DNA of 16,791 bases. Origin: Polaromonas sp. UBA5171 (GTDB lineage Bacteria > Pseudomonadota > Gammaproteobacteria > Burkholderiales > Burkholderiaceae_C). The stretch is from assembly GCA_002413395.1 (NCBI GenBank), contig DHWX01000070.1, positions 48,082 through 64,872 of the forward strand. Direction: 5' to 3'. The notes under the pieces were generated by a model. That model made no database searches, had not been told where the DNA came from, and saw nothing but the letters and a program-made list of their open reading frames with translations. The position numbers were made by a program, and so were the translations under genes. Shown here one piece after another: positions 1 to 7,718 of the stretch (position 1 is the first letter of the stretch; each line of letters begins with the position of its first letter).

Positions 1-4
1 TTAG

Positions 5-289
5 AAGGCGCCGCCGCCCAAAGAAGAAGGCCGGGGCGTCATTGTCATCGCCGGCTGTGAAGCGCATGTGTGCCTGATGCAGACGGCGCTGGACCTGCTG
101 GAAGAAGAGTTTGAAGTCTGGGTTGTTGCCGACGCCTGCAGTTCACGCACCGAGCGCAACCGCGACGCGGCCTTCGACCGCCTGGCTGGCGCAGGTGCCG
201 AACTGGTGACAACCGAGATGGTGGCGTTTGAATGGCTGCGCAGCGCGGAGCATCCGGCGTTCAGGGATATGTTGAAGCTGGTGAAGTAG
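5..289 (+). CDS. isochorismatase-family cysteine hydrolase, C-terminal part
   Basis: Only the last 94 codons are present and the stop is TAG at 287-289. The segment IVIAGCEAHVCLMQTALDLL carries the nucleophilic cysteine environment typical of isochorismatase-like hydrolases (the YcaC/nicotinamidase superfamily). The following text, WVVADACSSRTERNRDAAFDRL, with a C-terminal TTEMVAFEWL, is the usual end of the Burkholderiales members. These enzymes hydrolyse amide or vinyl-ether bonds and the substrate of this one cannot be told. The reading frame is open from base 5, but bases 2-4 are TAG in the same frame, just upstream of conserved sequence. That is either a nonsense mutation or bad sequence at a contig edge. 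A GTG at 68 lies after the catalytic cysteine region and is not a credible start. Confidence 0.8.
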   Translation, partial: KAPPPKEEGRGVIVIAGCEAHVCLMQTALDLLEEEFEVWVVADACSSRTERNRDAAFDRLAGAGAELVTTEMVAFEWLRSAEHPAFRDMLKLVK

Positions 290-460
290 GGCGCCGCAAA
301 AAGCATCGTAAAAAGTGGCTTTACCCCTCAATGACCGCGGAAGCAGTTGCTCCATGTGCGGGTTCAACTTCGGCGCTACATAGTCGGCCGCAGTCCACGT
401 CCAACCAGGCGTGCCGCATGACGTTCCTATGGCCCGCTGTGCCAACAACGCAACCCAGAG

Positions 461-482
461 CCTTTATTGCTATCAATAAAGG
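461..482. repeat. 9-bp perfect hairpin downstream of upp (CCTTTATTG/CAATAAAGG)
   Basis: CCTTTATTG (461-469) and CAATAAAGG (474-482) are exact inverted copies separated by CTAT. The hairpin lies 24 bases past the upp stop codon, where a terminator would be expected, but the stem is AU-rich and no U tract follows on the upp strand. The core TTGCTATCAAT resembles a short motif dispersed through Comamonadaceae genomes, as I remember it. It may be a repeat copy rather than a terminator. The rest of 290-506 shows no gene I can support. Confidence 0.45.
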
Positions 483-506
483 TGCTTCTCACGCAGGGCT
501 GGCGGA

Positions 507-1136
507 CTATTTGGTTCCGTAAATCCGATCACCGGCATCGCCCAGGCCGGGCAGTATGTAGCCATGCTCGTTAAGCTGCCGGTCGATGGCTGCGGTGTAG
601 ATGGGCACATCCGGATGGGCCTTTTGCAGGGCAGCAATGCCTTCTGGGCAGGTCAGCAGGCAGACAAACTTGATGGATTTTGGCTTGAGCTGCTTGATCC
701 GGCTGATGGCGGCAATGGCCGAGTTGCCGGTGGCCAGCATGGGATCGACGATGACGACATCGCGCTCTGCCATTTCCTGCGGCATCTTGAAGTAATACTC
801 GACTGGCTCCAGCGTCTCCGGATCACGGTACAGGCCAACGTGGCCAACACGGGCGCCCGGCACCACGTTCAGCATGCCTTCCAGAATGCCGTTGCCGGCG
901 CGCAGGATGGACACAAACACCAGCTTCTTGCCGTCAATCACATTGCTGGTCATGGTTTCCAGCGGTGTCTCGATCTCAACCGCCTGAAGCGGCATGTCGC
1001 GGGTGACTTCGTAGGCCATCAGGCTGCTCAGCTCGTTGAGCAGGGTACGAAAGGTCCGGGTGGAGGCGTCTTTGCGGCGCATCAGCGTCAGCTTGTGCTG
1101 CACCAGCGGGTGGTCGATCAGGTGAACGTTATTCAT
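507..1136 (-). CDS. upp: uracil phosphoribosyltransferase
   Basis: This enzyme makes UMP from uracil and PRPP in the cytoplasmic pyrimidine salvage pathway. It has 209 residues, the usual length for bacterial Upp. The PRPP-binding motif VVIVDPMLATGNSA lies at 127-140, the ILRAGN loop at 77-82, and the uracil-binding end YILPGLGDAGDR at 193-204. The family is intact here with no missing key residue. It starts with ATG 24 bases after the YjgR-like ATPase stop on the same strand, so the two are probably co-transcribed. The ribosome-binding site is weak (GGA about 12 bases upstream), which would fit partial coupling to the upstream gene. Confidence 0.97.
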   Translation of the reverse strand: MNNVHLIDHPLVQHKLTLMRRKDASTRTFRTLLNELSSLMAYEVTRDMPLQAVEIETPLETMTSNVIDGKKLVFVSILRAGNGILEGMLNVVPGARVGHVGLYRDPETLEPVEYYFKMPQEMAERDVVIVDPMLATGNSAIAAISRIKQLKPKSIKFVCLLTCPEGIAALQKAHPDVPIYTAAIDRQLNEHGYILPGLGDAGDRIYGTK

Positions 1137-1160
1137 GAGTTGTTTTTCCGGTCGGGTTCA

Positions 1161-2672
1161 TTATTTTTTGCCGCCAAACAGGCCGCCAAGCACACCCCGA
1201 ATGATCTCACGTCCGACGGTCGAGCCCATGGTGCGAACTGCGGATCTGGCCATGCTTTGCGCCAGACCGTCGTGCACGCCACCGCGCGGTCCAGTGTGGC
1301 CAAACAGTACATCGTTCAGCCCGCCCAGAATCCCGCCAGACGCAGCCTGACCGGCCGCGCCGTCGGCTGCCTCGCTGGCCGCGGCCTCCGCACGCCCCAA
1401 GAGCCTCTCATAAGCCGAGTCGCGGTCCACCACCTTTTCATACACACCGGCCACCAGCGAGTTCTGCAGCAAGGTCTGGCGTTGCTGGGTCGTGATGGGT
1501 CCGATCTGGCTGCCTGGCGGCAGCACGTAGGCCCGCTCGGTTATGCTGGGCCTGCCCTTGCCATCGAGCAGGCTGATCAGGGCTTCGCTCACAGCCAGTT
1601 CGGTGATGGCTGCTTCGATGTCCAGTCCGGGTTTTTGCCGCATGGTTTGCGCCGTGGCCTTGACCGCTTTCTGGTCGCGCGGGGTGTAGGCGCGCAGGGC
1701 GTGCTGCACACGGTTGCCGAGTTGGGCCAATACCGAATCGGGGATATCGAGCGGGTTTTGCGTCACAAAATAAACCCCCACGCCCTTGGAGCGCACCAGG
1801 CGCACCACCAGTTCAATGCGTTCAAGCAGTATTTTGGGCGCTTCGTCGAACAGCAAATGGGCTTCGTCAAAAAAGAACACCAGCTTGGGTTTCTCGGGGT
1901 CGCCAGTTTCGGGCAACTGCTCGAATAGCTCGGACAGCATCCAGAGAAAAAAGGTGGCATACAGGCGCGGCGAATTCATCAGCTTGTCGGCGGCCAGGAT
2001 GTTGACCATGCCCTGGCCATCGACCGTTTGCATGAAGTTATTGATGTTGAGCATGGGCTCGCCAAAGAACTTGGTTCCGCCCTGGCTTTCAATTTGCAGC
2101 AACCCACGCTGTATCGCGCCGACGCTGGCGGCGCTGACATTGCCATATTTTGTGGTGAACTCGCTGGCATTGTTGCCGAGGTACTGCAGCATGGCGCGCA
2201 GGTCTTTCAAATCGAGCAGCAGCAATCCGTTGTCATCGGCAATCCTGAACACCAGATTGAGCACGCCCGCCTGTGTTTAGTTCAGGTTGAGCATGCGGTC
2301 CAACAGCAATGGCCCCATGTCGGAGACGGTGGCGCGCACCGGGTGGCCTTGTTCGCCAAACACGTTCCACAGAGTGGCCGGGCAGGCCAGCGGCGCGGCT
2401 GCTTCAATGCCGCGTTCCTTCAGGATGCCGGCCATTTTTTCGCCAATGCGGCCCGCTTGGCTGATGCCGGTCAGGTCGCCCTTGACGTCGGCCATGAAGA
2501 CGGGAACGCCGATTTTTGAGAAATTTTCGGCCAGTGTTTGCAGCGTGACGGTCTTGCCGGTGCCTGTGGCACCGGTGATCAGGCCATGCCGATTGGCCAT
2601 ACCGGGCAGCAACTCGCATTGGGTGGATGCGTTCCTGGCGATCAGTAGGGAAGGTATCGAAGATTCAGCCAT
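1161..2672 (-). pseudogene. YjgR/DUF853-type HerA-like ATPase, interrupted by an in-frame TAA
   Basis: Two open stretches in the same frame together make one full-length protein of about 500 residues. The first (2277-2672, 131 codons) carries the Walker A motif GATGTGKT at residues 34-41 and ends at MLNLN. The second (from 2276 down to 1161) continues TQAGVLNLVFRIADDNG, as YjgR proteins do, carries Walker B LVFFFDEAH, and ends in a Gly/Ala-rich region. The only break is TAA at 2277-2279, where the family has an acidic residue (LNLN-D/E-TQ); GAA to TAA is a single change. Nothing is shifted or deleted. The gene is a putative P-loop ATPase of uncertain biological role. Start ATG at 2672 has GGAG six bases upstream. 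A GTG at 2264, 12 bases past the stop with an AGGCGG-like site before it, could allow reinitiation and give two polypeptides. It could also be a sequencing error. Confidence 0.85.
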
Positions 2673-2752
2673 CGGATTCTCCGGTAAGTGAAAAAGTAAA
2701 ATGCAGCCCTGTAGATTAAATCAATTAATCCATCAAACTAGGGGGTGCTGTC
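2673..2752. promoter_or_regulatory. divergent promoter region between the ATPase gene and yebC
   Basis: These 80 AT-richer bases separate divergent genes, so both transcripts must start here or nearby. For yebC a possible pair is GTGAAA (2688-2693) and TAGATT (2712-2717) with 18 bases between, each matching consensus at 4 of 6 positions. A small inverted repeat GATTAA/TTAATC (2714-2719 and 2725-2730) sits just after the candidate -10 element and could be an operator. The assignments are by eye and weak. Confidence 0.35.
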
Positions 2753-3478
2753 GTGGCTGGTCATAGCAAATGGGCGAATATTCAACACCGCAAGGGTCGC
2801 CAGGACGACAAACGCGGCAAGGTCTGGACGCGGGTGATTCGCGAAATCATGGTGGCTGCCCGCCTGGGCGGCGGAGACCTGGACACCAACCCGCGCTTGC
2901 GCCTGGCCGTGGACAAGGCCAAGGCGGCCAACATGCCAGCCGACACCATCAAGCGCAATATCGACAAGGCCACGGGCAGCCTGGAAGGCGTTCACTACGA
3001 GGAGATCCGCTACGAAGGCTATGGTTTTGGCGGGGCGGCCATCCTGGTGGATTGCATGACCGACAACAAGGTGCGCACAGTGGCCGAAGTTCGCCATGCG
3101 TTTGCCAAGCACGGTGGCCACATGGGTGCCGAAGGTTCCGTGGCGTTTCAGTTCAAACACTGCGGGCAACTGATTTTCGCGCCCGGTACCAACGAGGACA
3201 AGGTCATGGAAGTGGCGCTGGAGGCCGGTGCCGACGACGTCATCACAGATGATGATGGCACGATTGAAGTGCTGACACCCTATACCGATCTTGAATCCGT
3301 CAAGAATGCGCTGGAGTCAGCCGGTCTCAAACCCGAGCTGGCGGAAGTCACCATGCGCGCTGACAATACCATCGAATTGACGGGGGATGACGCCCAAAAA
3401 ATGCAAAAATTGCTCGATGTACTGGAGGACCTGGACGACACGCAGGAAGTCTTTCATAACGCCGAGATGGATGAGTAA
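2753..3478 (+). CDS. yebC: YebC/TACO1-family protein
   Basis: The N-terminus MAGHSKWANIQHRKGRQDDKRGK is the signature of the YebC/PmpR/TACO1 family, and 241 residues is the normal length. The family was long annotated as a DNA-binding transcriptional regulator. More recent work on relatives (TACO1, YebC) supports a ribosome-associated role in translating difficult stretches such as polyproline. The start is GTG at 2753, with AGGGGG at 2740-2745, seven bases upstream, and it fits the family N-terminus exactly. It heads the long plus-strand run ending in rng and the glycan genes, with 45 bases to purD. All three family domains appear intact. Confidence 0.96.
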   Translation: MAGHSKWANIQHRKGRQDDKRGKVWTRVIREIMVAARLGGGDLDTNPRLRLAVDKAKAANMPADTIKRNIDKATGSLEGVHYEEIRYEGYGFGGAAILVDCMTDNKVRTVAEVRHAFAKHGGHMGAEGSVAFQFKHCGQLIFAPGTNEDKVMEVALEAGADDVITDDDGTIEVLTPYTDLESVKNALESAGLKPELAEVTMRADNTIELTGDDAQKMQKLLDVLEDLDDTQEVFHNAEMDE

Positions 3479-3523
3479 GCTTATGACCCAAGCTGGACAA
3501 ACCGCAAACATGAAAGTTGCAGC

Positions 3524-4825
3524 ATGAAAGTGTTGGTGGTAGGAGGTGGGGGCCGTGAACACGCGCTAGCCTGGAAACTGGCTCAATCACCCAAACTGCG
3601 CGTGGTTTACGTGGCACCGGGCAACGGCGGCACTGCGCTGGATGCCCGACTTGAAAATATTAATATAACTGATATCCATGAATTGCGGGCGTGGGCAGTT
3701 ACAGAAAAGATAGCACTGACGGTGGTGGGCCCGGAGCAGCCACTGGCCGCTGGCATTGTCGATGAATTCCGCAAGCATGGCCTGCGGGTGTTTGGCCCCA
3801 CCAAGGCCGCAGCGCAGCTGGAAAGCTCCAAGGCTTTTTCCAAGGCCTTCATGAAGCGCCATCAGATTCCGACCGCAGACTACGAAACCTTTACCGACGC
3901 GGCGGCCGCGCATGCTTACGTGGATGAAAGAGGTGTGCCGATAGTCGTAAAGGCCGATGGCCTGGCCGCTGGCAAGGGTGTAGTGGTAGCGACGACGCTG
4001 CATGAGGCACACGAGGCAATTGAGTTCATGCTTGCGGGCGGACTCGATCAGAATGTGTTGGGTGTCACGCACAACGAAGGTGGCGCGCGCGTCGTCATTG
4101 AGGAATTCCTGCAGGGCGAGGAAGCCAGCTTTATCGTGCTGTGCGACGGAAAAAATGTGGCCGCCCTGGCGACCAGCCAGGACCACAAGCGCCTGCTCGA
4201 TGGCGACCAGGGCCCCAACACGGGGGGCATGGGCGCGTATTCACCAGCCCCGGTGGTTACGCCCGAGGTGCATGGCCGCATCATGCGCGAAATCATTCTG
4301 CCCACCATCAAGGGCATGGAAGACGACGGCACCCCCTATACCGGCTTCCTGTACGCCGGTATCATGATCGACGCGCGCGGCAAGCCCAAAACGCTGGAGT
4401 TCAACTGCCGCATGGGCGACCCTGAAACCCAGCCCATCATGATGCGTCTGAAAACCGATTTTTTCGACGTGATGATGGCGGCCACCTCTGGCACGCTCGA
4501 TCAGATAGCGCTCGAATGGGACCGGCGTCCGGCCTTGGGCGTGGTGATGGCGGCGCAGGGCTATCCGCTCCATCCGCGCAAGGGAGATGTCATTCATGGC
4601 TTGCCCAGAGCAACTCAAGATGCTGAAGATGCTGTAGTGTTCCACGCGGGAACGCGCAGGCAGGACAGTGCCACCGTCACTGCTGGCGGGCGCGTGCTGT
4701 GCGTCACGGCGCTGGGAAGCACGGTGAAGGCGGCCCAGCAGCGCGCCTACGACGTGGTTCACGGGATCGAATTTGAGGGTGCCCAGTATCGCAAGGACAT
4801 CGGGCATCGGGCCATCAAATCCTGA
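3524..4825 (+). CDS. purD: phosphoribosylamine--glycine ligase
   Basis: PurD (GAR synthetase) joins 5-phosphoribosylamine and glycine using ATP, the second step of purine synthesis. It has 433 residues, close to the usual 425-430. The N-terminal motif VLVVGGGGREHALAWKL (3-19) and the VGPEQPLAAG loop (68-77) are present. The ATP-grasp domain shows KADGLAAGKGVVVA (143-156), DHKRLLDGDQGPNTGGMGAY (220-239) and the metal-binding EFNCRMGDPETQ (292-303). The start ATG overlaps the stop of a 14-codon mini-ORF (3483-3527) as ATGA. The stretch 3650-3715 is unusually AT-rich for the gene, but the protein text there (ENINITDIHELR) is normal for the family. Confidence 0.97.
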   Translation: MKVLVVGGGGREHALAWKLAQSPKLRVVYVAPGNGGTALDARLENINITDIHELRAWAVTEKIALTVVGPEQPLAAGIVDEFRKHGLRVFGPTKAAAQLESSKAFSKAFMKRHQIPTADYETFTDAAAAHAYVDERGVPIVVKADGLAAGKGVVVATTLHEAHEAIEFMLAGGLDQNVLGVTHNEGGARVVIEEFLQGEEASFIVLCDGKNVAALATSQDHKRLLDGDQGPNTGGMGAYSPAPVVTPEVHGRIMREIILPTIKGMEDDGTPYTGFLYAGIMIDARGKPKTLEFNCRMGDPETQPIMMRLKTDFFDVMMAATSGTLDQIALEWDRRPALGVVMAAQGYPLHPRKGDVIHGLPRATQDAEDAVVFHAGTRRQDSATVTAGGRVLCVTALGSTVKAAQQRAYDVVHGIEFEGAQYRKDIGHRAIKS

Positions 4826-4830
4826 TCGAT

Positions 4831-5748
4831 ATGACCGACCTTTCAAGCGTTGGGAGCTACTTATTGGGGCTGCAGCAGCGCGTGACGAGCGCTGTCGCCG
4901 AACTTGACGGCACGCCTTTTGTGGCAGACCCCTGGCAAAAGCAACCCGGCGAGGTGTTGCAGGGCAACGGCATCACCCTGATTCTGGAGGGCGGTATGGT
5001 GTTTGAGCGCGCCGGGTGCGGCTTTTCGCACGTGCGTGGTTCGTCTCTGCCGCCTTCGGCCACCCAGCACCGACCCGAATTGGCTGGCGCGCCCTTTGAG
5101 GCCATGGGCGTTTCGCTGGTGTTTCACCCGCGTAACCCCTATGTGCCAACCGTCCACATGAATGTGCGCATGCTGGCGGCGACGCCTGCCAACGGAACGG
5201 GTGAGCCCGTCTGCTGGTTTGGCGGTGGTATGGACCTGACGCCCTTTTATGGTTTTGAAGAAGACGCGGTGCATTTCCACCAGGTCTGCAAGGACGCGCT
5301 GGCGCCATACGGCAGCGACAAATACCCGCGCTTCAAGCAATGGTGCGACGAGTATTTTTACCTCAAGCACCGGCAGGAGCCGCGCGGCATTGGCGGTGTG
5401 TTTTTTGACGATTTCCAGGAGCTTGGCATGGACCAGAGCTTTGCCATGATGCAAAGCGTGGCGGATTCGTTTTTGCAGGCCTACCTTCCAATTGTTGAAC
5501 GGCGCAAAAATACGCCTTATGGCGAGCGCGAGCGCGATTTCCAGCTCTATCGGCGCGGCCGTTACGTCGAGTTCAACCTGGTGTGGGACCGTGGCACGCA
5601 CTTTGGCTTGCAGTCGGGCGGGCGCACAGAGTCGATTTTAATGTCGATGCCACCGCTGGCGAGCTGGGCCTACCAGCGCCAAGTCGAAGCCGGCTCCCCT
5701 GAAGAGCGCCTGTACAAAGAGTTTCTGATGAGGCGGGACTGGGTTTGA
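4831..5748 (+). CDS. hemF: oxygen-dependent coproporphyrinogen III oxidase
   Basis: HemF decarboxylates coproporphyrinogen III to protoporphyrinogen IX with O2, in the cytosolic heme pathway. It has 305 residues, as in other proteobacteria. Conserved blocks are VPTVHMNVRM (105-114), CWFGGGMDLTPFY (128-140), YFYLKHRQEPRGIGGVFFDD (175-194) and GRYVEFNLVWDRGTHFGLQS (243-262). ATG at 4831 lies five bases after the purD stop with no clear Shine-Dalgarno, suggesting translational coupling. The stop overlaps the nadD start. Confidence 0.97.
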   Translation: MTDLSSVGSYLLGLQQRVTSAVAELDGTPFVADPWQKQPGEVLQGNGITLILEGGMVFERAGCGFSHVRGSSLPPSATQHRPELAGAPFEAMGVSLVFHPRNPYVPTVHMNVRMLAATPANGTGEPVCWFGGGMDLTPFYGFEEDAVHFHQVCKDALAPYGSDKYPRFKQWCDEYFYLKHRQEPRGIGGVFFDDFQELGMDQSFAMMQSVADSFLQAYLPIVERRKNTPYGERERDFQLYRRGRYVEFNLVWDRGTHFGLQSGGRTESILMSMPPLASWAYQRQVEAGSPEERLYKEFLMRRDWV

Positions 5749-6392
5749 GCACTCCATTATCTCCAGGGGCCAAGCGCATTGGCGTGTTTGGCGGCGCCTT
5801 TGACCCGCCACACAATGCGCATGTTGCCTTGGCGCAGGTGGTGCTGGAGCAGTTTGAGCTGGATACGCTGTACGTCATTCCAACCGGGTGGGCCTTGCAC
5901 AAAGACAGGACATTGAGCCCGCCAGAGCACCGGCTAGCCATGACCCGGCTGGCGTTCAAGGACATGCCGCGCACCCGGGTGGATGACCGGGAACTACAGC
6001 GTGCCGGGCCGAGTTTCACGATCGACACATTGCAGGCCCTGCAAGCTGAAAACCCGCAGGCCCAACTCTACCTGGTCATAGGCAGTGACCAGTTTGCCAG
6101 CTTCAGGCAATGGCACCGATGGCAGGAGATTCTTGAATTTGCTATAATTTGCATAGCTGATCGTGTGCAATTCACAGAGGCTAAAGCCAAATTTGATGAT
6201 TATCCAGGGTTCAGCGGCCGCTTTTTAGCGGTCAAGCTGCCCTTGATGCCGGTCAGCGCCACCCAGATCCGTCAGTTGCTGGCCTCGGGTATTACCACGG
6301 TTGGTGAAATCGCCCGACTGGTCCCGGAACCGGTTGCGCGTTATATTTCAGATCATCAGCTCTACCGCTCCCAGTTATCTCCACCTCATTGA
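5745..6392 (+). CDS. nadD: nicotinate-nucleotide adenylyltransferase
   Basis: NadD adenylates nicotinate mononucleotide to deamido-NAD in NAD synthesis. It has 215 residues. The nucleotidyltransferase motif GGAFDPPHNAH is at 16-26 (the HxxH form of HxGH) and the C-terminal ATP-binding SATQIR at 171-176, with VIGSDQFASF at 111-120. The start is taken as TTG at 5745, which overlaps the hemF TGA as TTGA. The next GTG would remove the catalytic loop and no ATG lies between. Bases 6136-6205 (residues about 131-153) are only about 36% G+C and look like a dispersed repeat, yet the frame and length are preserved. Confidence 0.94.
   Translation: MSTPLSPGAKRIGVFGGAFDPPHNAHVALAQVVLEQFELDTLYVIPTGWALHKDRTLSPPEHRLAMTRLAFKDMPRTRVDDRELQRAGPSFTIDTLQALQAENPQAQLYLVIGSDQFASFRQWHRWQEILEFAIICIADRVQFTEAKAKFDDYPGFSGRFLAVKLPLMPVSATQIRQLLASGITTVGEIARLVPEPVARYISDHQLYRSQLSPPH
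6136..6205 (+). repeat. AT-rich repeat-like patch inside nadD
   Basis: This 70-base segment has 25 G+C by my count, far below the flanks. It begins TTTGCTATAATTTGCATAGC and continues with a GGCTAAAGCC...AAATTTGAT part. That arrangement (GCTAT..., TAGCTG, GCGCAA-like middle, GGCTA.AGGCC end) resembles a roughly 60-base repeat found in many copies between genes in Comamonadaceae, recalled from memory. It uses two ATA codons. The encoded AIICIADR still fits the NadD family, so it may instead be ordinary drift. Confidence 0.35.
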
Positions 6393-6405
6393 AGCAAAGC
6401 ACTGC

Positions 6406-7149
6406 ATGACCTCCACCACTGTCAAAACCACCCGTACCCTTGAGAAGAAGGATGTCCAGAAGCTGCAGCGCGCCATCATTGATGGCCTGGAGGACGTCAA
6501 GGCGCAGGATATTCAGGTCTTTGACACCGAGCACCTCACCTCGCTTTTTGAGCGCGTGATCGTTGCTTCCGGGACTTCCAATCGGCAGACCAAAGCACTG
6601 GCCGCCAGTGTGCGTGACGCCGTGCGAGAGGCCGGCTTTGCCAAGCCGCGCATTGAAGGTGAAGCCAATGGCGAATGGATCATCGTGGATTGCGGCGCTG
6701 TCGTTGCGCACATCATGCAGCCCACGATTCGCCAGTACTACCACCTGGAAGAGCTCTGGGGTGACAAACCGGTCAAGCTCAAACTGGGGGCACCGCCTCC
6801 GATGGCGAAAGCGGCAAAACCTGAGGCGAAGGAAGAAGCCAAACCGGCCAAATCGCGAGTTGCTGCCAGGACTGCCAGCAAGCCGGCCCTCAAAAAGACG
6901 GCAAAAACAGATGATGGCAGCTATGTAGGCAGGGTCGGCAAGACCACCGACTGGACCGCCAAGCGCAACGCCGCCGCGACGGCCATGCAGCCTGTAGCCA
7001 AGCCAGCCCGTGCAGCGGTGAAGAAAGTGCCAGTCAAGACACCAATGGTCAAAATTTCAGCCACCAAGAAATCAGTCGCCAGGAAAACGGCCACCAAAAC
7101 AGCAGCCAGAAAACCCGCCGCAAAGAAAATCACGACTCGGGGCAAATGA
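6406..7149 (+). CDS. rsfS: ribosomal silencing factor RsfS with a long basic C-terminal tail
   Basis: RsfS (Iojap/DUF143) binds uL14 on the large ribosomal subunit and blocks subunit joining when nutrients are short. Residues about 11-120 are the family domain, with the hallmark EWIIVDCGAVVAHIM (90-104) and RQYYHLEELW (109-118). The usual protein is about 105-120 residues. This one is 247, because residues about 130-247 form a lysine/alanine/proline-rich, histone H1-like tail with repeated KKTA, KPA and AAKK elements. I chose ATG at 6406, 13 bases past the nadD stop; a longer frame back to 6301 would overlap nadD and adds nothing family-like. Its TGA overlaps the rlmH ATG. Confidence 0.92.
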   Translation: MTSTTVKTTRTLEKKDVQKLQRAIIDGLEDVKAQDIQVFDTEHLTSLFERVIVASGTSNRQTKALAASVRDAVREAGFAKPRIEGEANGEWIIVDCGAVVAHIMQPTIRQYYHLEELWGDKPVKLKLGAPPPMAKAAKPEAKEEAKPAKSRVAARTASKPALKKTAKTDDGSYVGRVGKTTDWTAKRNAAATAMQPVAKPARAAVKKVPVKTPMVKISATKKSVARKTATKTAARKPAAKKITTRGK

Positions 7150-7613
7150 GACTGACGATCATCGCTGTCGGCCAGAAGGTGCCCGGCTGGGCACAAACGG
7201 CCTATGACGACTACGCCAGGCGTTTTCCACCCGAGTTGAAGCTTTCGCTCAGGGCTGTGAAAACCGAGCCGCGAGCTTCCAGGACCGTCGATGACCTGCT
7301 TGTGGCCGAGCGAATACGTATCGAAAGCGCGACCCCCCGGGGTTGTCGCGTCGTGGTGCTTGATGAGCACGGCACGGCAGTGACCACCATGGCCCTTGCC
7401 GAAAAGCTCAAGGGCTGGCAACTCGCAGGCGATGATGTCGCCATCGTGATCGGCGGGCCGGACGGGCTGGATGCCGGATTCAAGCAGTCAGCGCATGAGC
7501 GCCTGCGCCTTTCGGACCTGACGCTGCCCCATGCCATGGTGCGCGTGCTCCTGATCGAGCAACTCTACCGCGCCTGGAGTATCAGCATCAACCACCCGTA
7601 CCATCGTGAATAG
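7146..7613 (+). CDS. rlmH: 23S rRNA (pseudouridine-1915 N3)-methyltransferase
   Basis: RlmH is a SPOUT methyltransferase that methylates pseudouridine 1915 in helix 69 of 23S rRNA, using SAM on assembled 70S ribosomes. It has 155 residues, identical in length to the E. coli enzyme. The SAM-binding knot shows VAIVIGGPDGL (98-108) and LSDLTLPHAMVRVLLIEQLY (122-141), and the conserved end NHPYHRE is intact. It overlaps rsfS by 4 bases (ATGA), the classical rsfS-rlmH pairing of ribosome maturation genes. Confidence 0.97.
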   Translation: MRLTIIAVGQKVPGWAQTAYDDYARRFPPELKLSLRAVKTEPRASRTVDDLLVAERIRIESATPRGCRVVVLDEHGTAVTTMALAEKLKGWQLAGDDVAIVIGGPDGLDAGFKQSAHERLRLSDLTLPHAMVRVLLIEQLYRAWSISINHPYHRE

Positions 7614-7718
7614 CTATGGCCTCCACGCTTTTCACTGCGTGTAATGCGCTGCCCCCTGAGGGGGCTGAGCTTGCTTGGGGCGGCCCGACGCTGCGCTCCA
7701 TGGGCCCGGCGCTTGTTT
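7614..7718. repeat. GC-rich dispersed-repeat-like element between rlmH and maf
   Basis: This 105-base spacer is unusually long for the run. It contains CACGC/GCGTG (7624-7628 and 7637-7641) and a perfect hairpin GCCCCC-TGA-GGGGGC (7651-7665), followed by GAGCTTGCTTGGGGCGGCCC. Such a string of stem-loops ending in TTGGGGCGGCCCG is a REP-like intergenic repeat I recall from Polaromonas, Acidovorax and Variovorax genomes. It may act as an mRNA-stabilising or attenuating structure ahead of maf. An open frame from 7644 into maf runs through it but has no family support. Confidence 0.6.

Noticed and set aside
564..1928. A 454-codon open frame on the plus strand across upp and the ATPase gene
   Set aside because: It is antisense to two clearly recognised genes, its protein text is His/Gln/Gly-rich with no family signature, and it exists because of high G+C codon use on the other strand.
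4861..5601. A 246-codon minus-strand frame opposite hemF
   Set aside because: Shadow of hemF; the sense frame has every HemF motif and the antisense frame has none.
6301..6405. N-terminal extension of rsfS by 35 residues
   Set aside because: It overlaps nadD by about 90 bases and is not RsfS-like; the family domain begins after ATG 6406.
6796..7146. Separate histone-like protein gene after rsfS
   Set aside because: The lysine/alanine-rich region is in one frame with RsfS without a stop or a credible separate start.
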